DNA from: Periconia sp. R9002
Taxonomy: Eukaryota; Ascomycota; Dothideomycetes; Pleosporales; Periconiaceae
Length of the DNA stretch: 64,000 nucleotides
Reading direction: 5' to 3'
Assembly (NCBI GenBank): GCA_023627715.1
Contig: JAMAHW010000108.1
Span: 57,778 to 121,777, forward strand
Shown: piece by piece, positions 34,114 through 45,677 of the stretch
Layout: each line of letters starts with the position of its first letter
Numbering within the stretch: position 1 is the stretch's first letter
Notes under the pieces: generated by a model
Told to the model about the DNA's origin: nothing
Seen by the model: the letters and a program-made list of their open reading frames with translations, nothing else
Database searches by the model: none
Translations under genes and position numbers: made by a program

Positions 34114-36118
34114 TACCCCTCACTTTTGCTTTTCGTATTTGCGGCATTCGACTTGGAGTATGTTGGGCGTTTGCATCACCACCGTTTCGTTTCGGATGGG
34201 CACATGGATTTGATCATCTACTGGATTGAAAGCTGAAAAGGGACGGTGGTTCCTGCCACCGATAACATGTCTTGTTTTTTTTATTCCGAAGAGGGGGGTT
34301 TGCGCGGTTGACGATGATTGGCAAGCGCCTCCACAACACATACTACTACCTACACTGTTGGCTTTCTTTAGCATCTTTCCTTTCGGATACACGATTACGC
34401 ACCAATGCTTTCCCCTTTTCTCCCAGTGTCTCTCCCTATGGCACAGAAGCCCGCGAGGTAGCTGTTCCCACGATGGCGAGGTATAACGACGCGCCAGGAG
34501 TCGGGGGCTTCGGTTTGCAACATGGTTGGCGAATAATTAATGAAGACTATTAGAGTGGGTCGTTGGGAAAGGCATTTGGGCACGTACACTTGAGGTTTCC
34601 TCCCTGCTTTCACTTTTTCTTTCTTTCTTTTCTTGTTTTTATCATCGTACATAATGTAGAGGGATTGGAAAATAGGCCAAAGTCAAGTCGAGCGTTGTGA
34701 CTTTTTGAGGCGCGCCTAATACCGGGGAGGTTTGCATGGAGAAAGGGAGGTGTGGTGAAGGAGCGAGGAGGTTTGATTTGGGTTGGGGAGGAATTAAGAG
34801 AGAAAAGAGGTATATTATAGAAGTACATGTCTTTCCTCTTCCTCTCTCCACCTGTTTCTTTACCTTGTCATCTTTGGCACAGGCTCCCATGTACTATTCT
34901 TCCCTTTTATTCATTCGGATTCGGGCGTGTGGATGAGGGGGATAGAGAGAAGGAGAGGACGGATGATGGAGAGAGAAAAAAAGTTTGATGGGCAAAGGAA
35001 AGCGCAGGCAGAACGGAAACATGTACACAAAGTTGGACCGCGCAATGGATGCATGCATAATAAATACACAAGACATGTAAACAGCTACGACTTTAACATG
35101 TACCGGTGCACTCTAATCACGTGCCATGCACCATTCACGAATTGACAGAAATATCTTGCGTATATCTTTCAATGGCACGCACTGCTGCGTCGAACTACGT
35201 CTGTCCGCTGTGTCCGGATGTCGTCTGTCGAGAGTTTCACCCACCCACATGAGATGGTTGCACACATCAATTGGGGGCTCGCGCGAGACATTTGTACACA
35301 CATGTGCATGTAGGGAAGGTCCTTGGTATGGTATCAATGGCATTGTTCGAAAATTGTTCCAGCGAAATGTTGGAATGTTCCATCGAAAACCGAACCCCAA
35401 ACCCCCCAAACCCCGCACACGTCCCCCCTTCTTTTTTGCGCCTCCGTCGCAGCAGCGTCTCATCCAGGCCGACACTAGACCCGAAGGGAATGGGGGAACC
35501 ATGTGTCACGGGGCATCATCCCCCCCATCTTTCTTCTCCAAAGTACGGGGTTTTGAACCCAACTTCAACTACGAATTGTTGGACGCTACCTTTGGTTTAA
35601 ACGTACATATTGCTTTTATTTTTCTGGCTCATGGCCAATTGAATTGCTTACTTACCTTTTCTTTTTTCTATCCTGGGATACGTGGTCGTTTCGTTGAGGT
35701 CGGTTCGTCGATTGATTGATTCCCTTGTCGTTATTCTTCTCAAAAGTTGGATTGAATTGACGGGATTGGGGTTCGTTCGCAAAGTAGCACACGGCATTGG
35801 TTATTTTTGGGGGGCAGTACTTTCTTTCTTTCTCCTTTTCTTTTTGTTGGGCCTGTTTGATTGGGGCTGGGTTGGTGTGCTGGAGGAGGATACAGACTTG
35901 CACGATATTGATAGGAGGGTTGAGGCAAGAGAAGGTACCAATACCAAGAGGAATTGACGAGGAAAGAGAAATTACGGAGATTGATCGGGCCTTGGTTGCA
36001 TCCACTTGGCTGCCCTGCAGACGGATTGCGTGCGTTGCGTTGCGTTCTTTGATTGTTGGGTGGGTTGGAGAGAGATAGGCTACCTACCTATCATCGCTGA
36101 CCTGACTGGAGGGGATCC
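34114..36118. other. Intergenic spacer / possible long leader
   Basis: Lies between two plus-strand genes. The frames here are accidental. A CACGTG hexamer occurs near 35118. The end (36000-36118) is T/G-rich and leads into the glucokinase frame. No further element was recognised. Confidence 0.5.
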
Positions 36119-38334
36119 ATGCGGCACGACGTCGACGACGAGAACGACGACCATGTCGCTGCTCGCTGCACGGCTCACGGTGACACCATCATCGCACGGT
36201 CACCACGCCCAACAGCACCACCAGCACCAGCAGCGGCAGCCCAAGGCACGAATACATACGATTACGGCGGCCATGGCGGACAATCCACCTCTTCTGCCTC
36301 TCTCTCCGGCGCTGTTGGCCGTTTCTCGCCCCACCAAAAGCTGCTCTCTGCCCTGGTCCTAGCCGCCGTCCTCCTCGTGCACTTTGCTGCCCCGCACCTG
36401 CCCGCCGACTTTGTTCGAATCATCTCCAGCTATACCAGTTCCAATTCCAATCCTCATTCCCACTCCTCAATCCCTCTGTGCGACTCCCCTTCCTCTCCTT
36501 TCCTTCAAGATCCCCTCGTCTGCCCCAGACATCCTCCTCCTCCTCTTCACCCCGACCCCGAACCCAGAGGCACCTTCAACACCGACACCCACCGCAGCAT
36601 GGCCCTCGCAGAACAGGCGAAGCGCGTCGCCGACGAATTCCACTTTGGCCCCGATGCCGTCAACCGCGCCGTCAAGGAGTTCATACGGGAGATGGGTACG
36701 TGCATACATACATCATGTTCCGCATCCTTCGCGTCCATGTAGTTGTTTGTTATGGCCCTTCCCGCTGATAATCACGCCAGATGAGGGGCTCCAAAAAAAT
36801 GGCACCGAACTGAGCCAGATTCCTACTTACGTCACTGCGGTTCCCAACGGCACGGAAAAGGTATCGTGGTCCCCACGCGACTCAACCCCCCTCTCACCCC
36901 ACCCGTCACTGACAGCAATGCCATCTGTAGGGCTTGTACATGGCCGTCGACCTCGGCGGCACCAATTTCCGCGTCTGCTCCATCCAATTGCATGGCAACA
37001 CCACCTTCTCGCTCACCCAGAGCAAGGTCGCCATTCCGCGCGAGCTCATGGTCGCCAAGACGTCCAAAGAGCTCTTCTCCTTCCTCGCCAAGCAGATTGA
37101 GAACTTTCTCAAGACACACCACGAGGAACACTATGTTGGGCATATCAGGCGTCGCCAGACGGGAGAGACGTTCAAGGAGGAGGAGATTTTCAACCTCGGT
37201 TTCACCTTCTCGTTCCCCGTGAACCAGATTGGAATCAACAAGGGTCTCCTCATGCGATGGACAAAGGGCTTCGATATCCCTGAGACGGTTGGACAGGATG
37301 TGTGCGCACTGCTGCAGAAGGAGATTGACGAGCTCCACCTGCCTGTGCGCGTGGCGGCTCTGGTCAACGACACTGTCGGGACCCTCATGGCTCGCTCCTA
37401 CACGTCGCCGGGGAAGACGGGAACGCTGTTGGGTGCCATCTTCGGCACCGGAACCAACGGCGCCTACGTGGAGAAGCTGGACAAGGTCACAAAGCTCACC
37501 AAGGAGGCCAACGACGGAGCCTACGACGAGTCGACTGGAGAGATGATTGTCAACACCGAGTGGGGTTCCTTCGACAACTCCCTCCGCACGCTGCCAAACA
37601 CGCCCTACGATCGAGAACTCGATGAGAAGTCGGTCAATCCAGGCATCCAAATGTTCGAGAAGCGCGTCTCCGGCATGTTCTTGGGCGAGATCTTGCGTCT
37701 TGCTATCCTAGGCTTGCTCAAGGACCCTACCTTCCCCTTGTTCCGCGATGAGAACTCGGCGACGAATGACATACACAGCACCACGCAGATCCACGACGAC
37801 TCGCCGCTGTACACGCAGTGGGGTATCGACACCAGCTTCCTCAGCATCTGCGCCGGGGACCACAGCATCGGGCACCGCATGGTCCGCCAGACGCTCGACA
37901 AGGACTACGGCATCACAGCCGTGAGCGCCGAGGACGCAGAAGCCGTCCGCGCCATCGCAGCCGCCATCGGCAAACGCGCAGCCCGTCTCTCCGCCGTCGC
38001 CATCGCCGCCATCGTGCTCAACACGGGCCGTCTCAACCCGTCCGCCAACACCAGCACCGCAACGACGGAGCAAAAAGAGGGCGTCGACCCACCCCGTGGC
38101 GAGGGCCAGTCTTCCGCAGACGACGGCGACGTGATTGATATCGGTGTCGACGGGTCGCTGGTGGAGTTCTATCCCAACTTCGAGGACCACATCCGCGAGG
38201 CGCTAAGGGAGATTGAGGGAATCGGCGAGAAGGGCGAGAAGAAGATCCGGATTGGCATTGCGAAGGATGGATCGGGCGTTGGGGCTGCGTTGATTGCGCT
38301 GGTGGCTGGGAGGGTGGGCGTCGATACCGATTGA
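36119..38334 (+). CDS. GLK1: Glucokinase/hexokinase with N-terminal extension and possible membrane anchor
   Basis: Glucokinase phosphorylates glucose with ATP at the entry of glycolysis. Exons 36119-36695, 36781-36860 and 36931-38334 join in frame. The kinase core has AVDLGGTNFRV (phosphate loop 1), LGFTFSFPV, the catalytic Asp in LVNDTVGT, GTGTNGAY, SGMFLGEILR and the GDGSG-type KDGSGVGAAL. A 35-40 residue low-complexity insert (Thr/Glu/Pro-rich) precedes DIGVDGSLVEFYP, a segment typical of fungal glucokinases. Two starts are possible. The ATG at 36599 (MALAEQAKRVA, purine at -3, G at +4) gives the usual 526 residues. The ATG at 36119, in weak context, adds 160 residues that stay in frame and include a hydrophobic stretch (residues 75-91, LLSALVLAAVLLVHFAA). 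The span given is the longer form. Confidence 0.88.
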
Positions 38335-38561
38335 GCGGGCGTGTGTATCAGAAATGCGTCACATACGCTTGGGTTAAATTTTTTTTGGTGGGGGGGAATT
38401 TGTGTTGTATATTTTTTCTCGAAGAAGATATAAAAAAAGAAAGAAAGAAAGAAGGGGAGCGGTTTCCATCGTTCCCCACTATGTACCTACCTACCCATGT
38501 TACGAATGTATGTATGGGGTTCTATTAGAGCTTTTTTTTGGAAAGTTTTGTATCTATTTCC

Positions 38562-38586
38562 CATCATCATCATCATCATCATCATC
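38562..38586. repeat. (CAT)n microsatellite
   Basis: Eight perfect CAT trinucleotides in the glucokinase 3' flank. Confidence 0.9.
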
Positions 38587-38718
38587 GACTTGTTCTCTCC
38601 TCCATCCAGCAGAGCCCATCTGCCTACCTACCTACCTACACACATATACACCTCTTTTTCTTGAGTACACCAATCAATTGCGAAGAAGAAAACACTTTTG
38701 ATGCCTCTTTTCTTTGCG

Positions 38719-38831
38719 CCCGGGGGGGCCGGGGGGGGGGGGGGGGGGGGGGGCGGCGGGCCNNNNNNNNNNTTTTTTTTTTACACAATCATTTTGCGAC
38801 CAATAAAAAAATTTTTTTCCCTATTTTTTTT

Positions 38832-38861
<30 letters not shown>
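38719..38861. other. Assembly gap (10 N at 38763-38772) between poly-G and poly-C runs
   Basis: Same layout as the gap near 24714: an interrupted G run, ten N, then a T-rich piece and a C run of about 30 nt. Flanking homopolymers are probably unreliable. Confidence 0.85.
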
Positions 38862-38862
<1 letters not shown>

Positions 38863-40025
38863 CTCCTCCGCCCCAATTCCAGCAACGCATAGATTTCTTT
38901 TTTCTTTTTTTTTTCGTCTTTTGCCGTGCTTACGAATTACTTTTACGATGATTTTTTGATGATGGAAAATAGGGATGCTGAATGTCAAGGCTGTTTGTTG
39001 GGTGTGTGTATGTGTGTGTATGGAGACGTTTGGAAAGATGGAGAAGATGAGGGATGGAAAGAGATTAATGGATTGAGATGTATGTGGATGTTGGGAAGAT
39101 GGGAGGATAGCTTGGATGGTGGGGTGTTGAGTATGGATGGATGGTTGTGTGTGTGTGTGTATGCGTATCAATCACTCTTGTATTGGGGCGTTTGTGAAGT
39201 AAGGCGATGTAGATGCGTGATTGATATTTCGTACATACATATATTGTAGCGTACATAGGTACGTAAAGAACGTGACGAAGAAGAAGGAATTGTATCTACC
39301 CCAAGAACCAAGAACTAATATACACAACTTTTCTTGGAATCTAGCTAGCTAGATAGTAGGTAGGGGTGGGTAGGTACATACATGTAGGTGAACTTTTCAA
39401 TGGTAAACGTTGACACGGGTTTACAAGTTATGTTTGAGATATTTTATCAGTTGTTGTGTTGTGTACATTTTTTACTTAGTTGAATTCGCTGTTTTGTTCA
39501 GGTTGGTGTGTGTGGAGGTTTTGGTTTGGCCTCTGGGGTATAAGGAAAGAGGCGGGGGGGGGGGGTGAAGAGTGGGAAGGTTGGGACATATCCGTACGTG
39601 GATGGTAGGAAAGTGTGGTTTGGAAGATTGTGTATGTGGAGGGTTTTGGTGGTGGAGGGTGGTAGAAGGAGAGGGGAAAGGAAGGAAGGAAAGGATGAAG
39701 GTTAGTGAGTGGGGGGTGTGAGGGTGTTTGATGGGTTGGGTATTAAGGGGAGGGGAGATGGAGACAGAGATACGGGAAGGGAGAAAAAAAGGATGATGTG
39801 TTGATGTGATTGATGGTGAGAAGTAGACTCCACGGGGGGAGGGCAAAAAAGGTTCCTGTCCGATGTCGTACAAGTGATTTCATGTCTATTGTCTTGCTTG
39901 TGGTGGCTATTCCTTCCATTCCAATCCTTTTATCCTCTTAGTTCTCACCATGACCCTCGAAAAAACAAACAAACGCCAGACCAAGTTTGATGATTCTTTT
40001 GTATTAAACCCCTTTCGATCGTTAT

Positions 40026-41301
40026 CTATTTGACAAATGTGTTAACAGGCAATCGGTAAACATCGATGGTCCAGTACGGTCTCCTCGTGCCCTCCCATTC
40101 CTTGCTCCCCTTGAGCGTCGGCGGGACTTGTATGTCTTCCCACACGGTGTCGAAGCCTGCTTCGTAGAGGTCCATTTCCGCTACCTATAAAACGCGTGGC
40201 AGTTAGCATATATGTTCAAAAGGACGCGAGAAGTGGTGTTGGTTAGATATGTTGTAGACTTACCCTGGTGTACACATCGTAGCATATTTGACGATCCGCA
40301 CCAAGTCCATTGTACCACCCGAATTTTCCGTCGGGAGCGAGTAATTGTATGACGTATTCCGAGAAGAACTCCTTAAGCGCGTTATAATCCTCAGCAAAAG
40401 TATCGTAGTAGATACCATCCAGCACAACGCCTTGCTCGACGAGTTTCGGGAGGATATCCTGCCACCTCCCCTCGTGGATGATGACGTTTGGTTTCTCGTA
40501 CCAGCCCTGCTCGCGCAGTCGCTGGTGGACCTGCGGGTGCGCTTCGATGATGTGGTGTTCGGCGGGCTCGTGGGTTTGGATCGCCGTGTCGACAATGCCC
40601 ATCCCGTGCCCGACGTTCATGAGTTTGAGGCCCTTCTTGGGCGCGATCGTCTCGGCGTGGCGCTGCATGATTTGCGTTTCCCAGTCCATCATCACGGCGT
40701 TGTCGCTTTCGTCGAGGAGGATGCCGGGTTTGTACCGCAGCTGGCTTTTGAGGTAGGCTTTGTTGTCGAGGGAGACGTCGTCGAGGACTTTCTCGTCGAC
40801 TGTCTCGACGGGTTTGGCTGTCTCTTCGGATACTTTTTGTTTCTTTGCTGCGGGTTGTTCTTCGCCTGTAACTTCTTCGTCTTCTTCTTCCTCCGAGTCG
40901 TTGCCTCCTAAACCTAAAGCCTCCATCTTGGAAAATAGTAGTTCGGCGCGGACGCCTGCTTCCACCATCATCTCGTAAATCTTGCTCTGTCCCAACTTCA
41001 GCGCAATGCAACCCGGCGTATCGTCTTCCTTATTCAAATCATTCCAGATAGCTCCGTTTTCGAGTAACAAGGTAACGGTTTGAATGGCTGATTCATCTGC
41101 TTCTTTTCCATCTTCCGCCTTCCCACATGAGGCGATTGCGGCGTGAAGGGGCGAGGTTGCGACTGTCGCGGTGGGGTCTTGCACGTTGGCTGAGCCTTCT
41201 GTGAGGAGGACTTTGAGGGCTGGAACGTCGTGGCGCTCAGCGGCGCTGATGATGCGCTGCGCGAGCTGGATGTCGCTTTCCGAGGCTGGTTCGGCTGCCA
41301 T
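40026..41301 (-). CDS. RMT2: Protein arginine N5-methyltransferase Rmt2
   Basis: Rmt2 methylates the internal (delta) nitrogen of arginine, in yeast on ribosomal protein L12. Exon 1 is 41301-40264 and exon 2 is 40184-40026. The 79-bp intron has donor GTAAGT and sits between codons, giving 398 residues, close to the family size. The N-terminal third carries ankyrin-like helices (DVPALKVLLTEG, TSPLHAAIAS, TVTLLLENGA, CIALKLGQSKIYEMMVEAG). An acidic linker (EEEEDEE) precedes the class I methyltransferase core, with NVGHGMGIVD as the SAM-binding glycine loop, HHIIEAHP as the acidic strand end, and DGIYYDTFAEDY in the active-site region. The second exon supplies PYWTIDVYRLPV, the expected last strands. 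The tRNA gene lies about 640 bp upstream. Confidence 0.93.
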
Positions 41302-41937
41302 TGTGTAATTTTGAAAGGAATTGTTTGTTTGTTTTGGGAGTTTTTGGGAGAAAATTGTTTGGTCTTGCGGCGGTTGCGGTAGTGGGGTGGGAAAATTGTT
41401 GCAGGGATGAGACGATAAGATAAGCGATGGTTAGTGTTCATTCACTGGTCTTCCTACATTCGGTCGAGGGTCCTATGGACACCTTCGGCCCAGTATTGGG
41501 CGTGATATCACCACCTGTGCATAAGAGACGGGTGTTTATTTTAAGCTCTTTGGCCTTTCACGAGCATGAATCTTTGGTCCATCTATGCACCGAAATCGTG
41601 AGAAGCAAAATATCACAATAGACAGTGAAATGACGGGCTGCTGGACAACGAAAGATCATATTGGAGTCCGTAATACAGAGCCCACGGAAAGATTCCAAAG
41701 TCAAGACCTTTGAAGTCAACTCCAAGTACCTCCCATCTAAGCCCTCGAATGAAAAAAGCTCGATAGCGGGAACCCTCAGACATCATCACAGTATTGGCGG
41801 CAAAGAGCTTTCGAAATATAGCGCGTGACCCTGAAAGCAAACATTGAAACCATCGACCGTCACCTTCCCCTCGGAACATCCCAAAGCCGAAGGTAAAAAA
41901 AAAGATGCAAAAATTGCAAAAAGATGAGAAACTCGAA
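41302..41937. other. Intergenic spacer, RMT2 promoter side
   Basis: Upstream of RMT2 and downstream of the tRNA on the same strand. Apart from the Pol III terminator, nothing is recognised. Confidence 0.5.
41918..41922 (-). terminator. Likely Pol III terminator (T5 on minus strand)
   Basis: Five consecutive A on the plus strand give a T5 run in the tRNA sense, beginning 16 nt after its 3' end. A longer T9 run follows at 41895-41903 as back-up. Confidence 0.6.
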
Positions 41938-42009
41938 TAGCTGCGACTGGTTTCGATCCAGTGTCCTCCGGGTTATGAGCCCGGCGCGCTTCCGCTGCGC
42001 CACGCAGCT
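41938..42009 (-). tRNA. Initiator tRNA-Met (anticodon CAU)
   Basis: A 72-nt intron-less cloverleaf. The acceptor stem has seven perfect pairs starting with A1:U72, with discriminator A. The D stem is GCGC/GCGC, the anticodon stem CCGGG/CCCGG with loop CTCATAA, and the T stem ACTGG/CCAGT with loop ATCGAAA. Three features mark an initiator rather than an elongator tRNA: the A1:U72 pair, three consecutive G:C pairs next to the anticodon loop, and A54 in place of T54. Internal Pol III boxes are visible (A box TGGCGCAGCGG; B box GGATCGAAACC). No CCA is encoded, as expected in eukaryotes. Confidence 0.95.
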
Positions 42010-42867
42010 TTGTGAAATTCAGATGTTTCTTATTGAATTGATGGAAGTTTCTCGCATTATATCAAATATATACTCCGTTGAAACAATGTGTATAAAAGAC
42101 TGATGTGTGCGAATATTGTAAGTTGAGGTTGTGAACTAGCGATTGTGGGTCCTAGTGGAATTGAAAGGAAAAGTTTTGCGCTTGACTCATCGCACAGTAC
42201 CACTTGGATGGTAGCCTTAAGGACGAACACCACGTACCACCTCCTCAAATTGAGATCACGAAACTACATGCTAGTAATTGTGCGTGCACAATATTACAGC
42301 GATCTGCTGTACTCTAAAAGTATCTCCTTTTTGTCACGTGCTCCTGATGTTGTCAACCCCCTTTCTGGACATGTACATACATATACGCGCAGGTACTCCT
42401 ATTAGCATGGTGAAGGCATATATAGGCTTGTTATTATAATGGAAGAGGAAATAATATCGAATTACTACTCAGGGTTTCCCTGTGTGGACAGAAAAAAGAA
42501 ATCAGTAGTTTAAAAGATTGACGCACTAAGAAAGCCGTTACATCAATAACAAAAACGACGTTGGGATATTATAGGCTTATAGACTGTGATGTACACGTTT
42601 TTCTAAACAGGAACATCACACATAATTTCCATTTATGAATAACGAATTGCCCACTCGATTACGGTAAGAACGTATGTGGATTTGGGTATAATTAACGATG
42701 GTGATAATTATGGACTTGGGGATTTCCGAATCACTTTCCTCTCCATCCCCTACAGTGCCTTCTGCACATTTGCTTGGGGAAACCCGATAAAAAATAAGTA
42801 AAGAAATATACTACGAGAAGAAAAGGACCATCCCCGTACCGTCTCCACGACGCTATACTACTTTCTC
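42010..42867. other. Intergenic spacer
   Basis: AT-rich spacer between the tRNA and the 3' end of the oxidase gene. No gene or structured element recognised. Confidence 0.5.
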
Positions 42868-44789
42868 CTACGCATCCACACGACAAAGCTTTCCATTTTC
42901 ATTCGGAAGCCCGTTCACACTCTCCACCTTCCACCTCTCACTTCCAACAGCCGTAGTCGCGAAGAAGACATCATATGGGTCAAACTTCTTCTTCAGCCCG
43001 AGTAACTTCTCATACTTGGAGCCCCAAAACGCGAACCCGAAGTCGGGCTCCAAGCGATCTGCCTCTGCAAGGTAGCCGCCGGATCCTGGGGTGATGTCCC
43101 TCCACCGCTGCATATCCCCGGTTTGGAAATCCTTTCGAATCTTCAAGGTTTCTTCCGCAGTACCATTGACGGGCCATCGTACGACTTGCTGGGCGAACAG
43201 GATGTTATTGCGCCATGCCGGGTTCACGGCGTTATCCGTGTCGAGGGGGTCAACGGCTTTGATGTTGAAATGGACTTGGAACCTGTTGTTGTCGAGGGAC
43301 TGGCGTAGGTTGTCCAATAGTTCGTCGCGCTTTTCGGCAGTCTCGACGTTGGCGCGGGGGAACATGCGCGAACCGCTGGTTGAATTCACCTTTGAGACGG
43401 CTTCGAGCGGGAACGAAGAGCGCCACGCGTCGTAGAAGTTGTCAAAGTAGGTGATGTTGGGGTCGAACTTGATACCTAGGCGATCGAGCTCGGTGAACCA
43501 GGGCTGCAGGATGGCTTTGGTTTCGTCGAGGGTTTTGTTAGGTGCAAAGAAGGGAGTCATCGTAAAGGTGATCACGCCGTTCCACACGTTGTTACCGATG
43601 GTGAAGTAGGAGTATGTTCCGGCATCAGCGTTGGGAACAAACGAATCGATGTAGGATCGGATCCCGGCCCAGAAGGTTTCGTTGCCGACGGTTTCGGAGG
43701 TGAAGCTGAACCGGGATGCGGTAGTATAATGATCAGGGTGAGCTCTGACGGTCACAGATGTCGCGACTCCAAAGGTCGATCCGCCTCCGCCGCGCATGGC
43801 CCAGAAAATTTCGGTGTTGGAGGTGGAGTTCGCAGTGATGAACTCCCCGGAGGATGTGACGACGTCGTAGGAGAGCACTTGGTCGGCGCCAATCCCGTAG
43901 CTGATTGCTCGTCAGAAGCTGTTCTTGCAAAACGAAAGAAGCATGAAATAGATAAAACTCACAGGGAGCTCAGTGGGGAATGGCCACCTCCTTGGATATA
44001 GCCTCCCATGATCCCAACCGTCTCCCCCTCTCCCCCAACAACCGAGTGTCCATGCTCATGAGCAAACTTGTACATTTCAAACGCCTGGACACCAACACCC
44101 GCCTTGAACGCAGGTCCGGACCAATTCAAATTTTTATCCTCATACTTTTCAATGTACTCTTTGCTCTTGAAATAGTGCGTCCATATACTCAACGCATCCT
44201 TGCCTCCAGACTTACCCAAGAAGTCATGTCCCGTATTCTTGATGATGAGCCTTACTCCCGTGTTCCTCGCGAAGTTCACACCCAGCTGCACATGCTCGGG
44301 TTTGGTCGCATTGATAACGTATGCTGGAAGGCCTCCGCGCGTGCAGTTGTGAGTGTCGAAGACGTTGGGAGGCACGCACGTCATGCCCTGTGCGATGTTG
44401 CTCATTATCTCAGCTGGGTCGTTGTAGTGCGTGTACGAGATGTTCCATGACGCTGTTAATTCGGCGCACCGATCTGGATTGTACAGAGGTCCATCGTAGC
44501 AGACGGAAGCCTGGGGAGGAGGATTGCTGATCAAGCGGTTGTCGGATAGCTTGTTTAGAGCCTCCCATGCATCGTCGGACGGCCAGTTTGCGTCTCCTGG
44601 ATAGATTTTACACTTCGAAGATTGTATCGACTCGGGGGGAGTTGTACCGGGAAGGAATAGCTTTTGGATGTCTGATGGTGCGTCTGGAAGCGTCGAGTTG
44701 GCAGCTTGGGAATATTGCGAAGGATAGACAGCAGCATTAGCAATTGGCGAGGTTGCTAGTATCGCCGTGATCCAGAACGGTAGACCCAT
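42868..44789 (-). CDS. Secreted FAD-linked oxidoreductase, BBE/PCMH type
   Basis: A flavoprotein oxidase of the berberine-bridge-enzyme/PCMH group; fungal members oxidise sugars, amines or secondary metabolites. Exon 1 is 44789-43963 and exon 2 is 43900-42868, with a 62-bp GTGAGT intron, giving 619 residues. The start at 44789 lies in an excellent context (GCCACCATGG) and gives a signal peptide (MGLPFWITAILATSPIANAA); an in-frame ATG 30 nt upstream would spoil it. The FAD domain shows KNTGHDFLG, with His188 as the expected covalent FAD site, then GGYIQGGGHSPLSS across the splice. The usual second attachment cysteine appears absent, the region reading GGEGETVGIMGG. The BBE C-terminal domain reads WGSKYEKLLGLKKKFDP. 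Many N-glycosylation motifs fit secretion. The substrate is unknown. It is divergent from the rhodopsin-domain gene. Confidence 0.92.
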
Positions 44790-44878
44790 GGTGGCTATAT
44801 TGTAGATATACCTCACCAACTATTAGAAAAGAGTGAATCAGCCTCAGCTATGAGCGCTGATCTGAGTAAAAAAAGAGA

Positions 44879-44922
44879 GACAGAACGTCCGTCAACGGTT
44901 GCTCCGCAAGAAACGTTCTGTC
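44879..44922. repeat. 10-bp inverted repeat, 24-nt spacer, 90 bp upstream of the oxidase start
   Basis: GACAGAACGT at 44879-44888 is exactly mirrored by ACGTTCTGTC at 44913-44922. The position suits a dimeric regulator site in the oxidase promoter, though chance is not excluded. Confidence 0.5.
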
Positions 44923-45640
44923 CCGTTCCCGCTACCGCATAAAATAAGTAGACCGAGCAGAAACATGCCATAACGCGATTCATGAAGTGCGTTTATTATA
45001 ATTCTAGACGCCGATGACAGGGACTTTGAGTGGTTCAATGCGCCACCCCGCAGGCTTCACTAGCGATCTTCGCCGGATTAGTGCCCCTTGGAATCCTGCG
45101 TGTCCAAGTGAAGCAAACAAATCTCCTATCACCCTGCACGTGCGGAATTGGCGTTTACGCGCAAAACCAATTGCATGAAGATGCCTTTGCCGCTTGATGC
45201 CCAAGTTGCTTAAGGGGTATAGATCACCGTAAGCCTGTGAGCGGGGTAGAATACATTGCTTCCCAGAGCCAACAATAGTGTAAGAAAGATGAAGATGGAA
45301 ATGAATAGCGAAAATGCCAACATCATTTATTATCAATTGCTCACCTCGTAGATATGCGTGGCGTGTTTCTAACCGCCCCTCCACCGCTTAATCCGCATTT
45401 GTTTACTCCTTTGAAATGCTGACGGGAGCCCTCGTGGAGATCAGGGGCGTTAAGCTCTCTTAGGTTTAGCCGCCTGTCACATCGAACGTTGTGCGTCGGC
45501 AACGACTCAGTAACCCTAAGGCCAAAGACTCGCCCTCCCGTGTTGCCATGTTTCGTCCCGTGGATCAACAGGATATCCGCTTGATTTGCTCTTCCGCGAC
45601 GGCAGAGCCCAAGTGCTCGGGCCCTGGCCGTCAGGTTCAG

Positions 45641-45677
45641 GTATTGAAGGAGCTGAAGCCTCCAGCTCCTTCAATAC
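45641..45677. repeat. Perfect 14-bp inverted repeat (hairpin) with 9-nt loop
   Basis: GTATTGAAGGAGCT at 45641-45654 pairs with AGCTCCTTCAATAC at 45664-45677. It lies 209 bp before the rhodopsin-domain gene start. Function unknown. Confidence 0.75.

Larger units (their letters stand above)
38335..40025. other. Intergenic region with second assembly gap (converging gene ends)
   Basis: Contains the 3' flanks of the glucokinase (plus) and RMT2 (minus), a CAT repeat, an N gap, GT/GTAT dinucleotide-type repeats near 39000-39170, and a T/G-rich segment to 39860. No gene recognised. Confidence 0.5.

Noticed and set aside
35118..35123. CACGTG upstream of the glucokinase as a regulatory site
   Set aside because: About 1 kb from the gene, and the hexamer occurs several times in spacers at roughly the rate expected by chance.
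36152..36362. Alternative frame starting MSLLAARL in the glucokinase leader
   Set aside because: It is not in frame with the kinase, and its His/Gln-rich sequence looks accidental. It could still act as an upstream frame.
45004..45384. 126-codon minus-strand frame between oxidase and rhodopsin-domain genes
   Set aside because: No ATG start, no recognised family. Possibly a relic, but not supportable as a gene.
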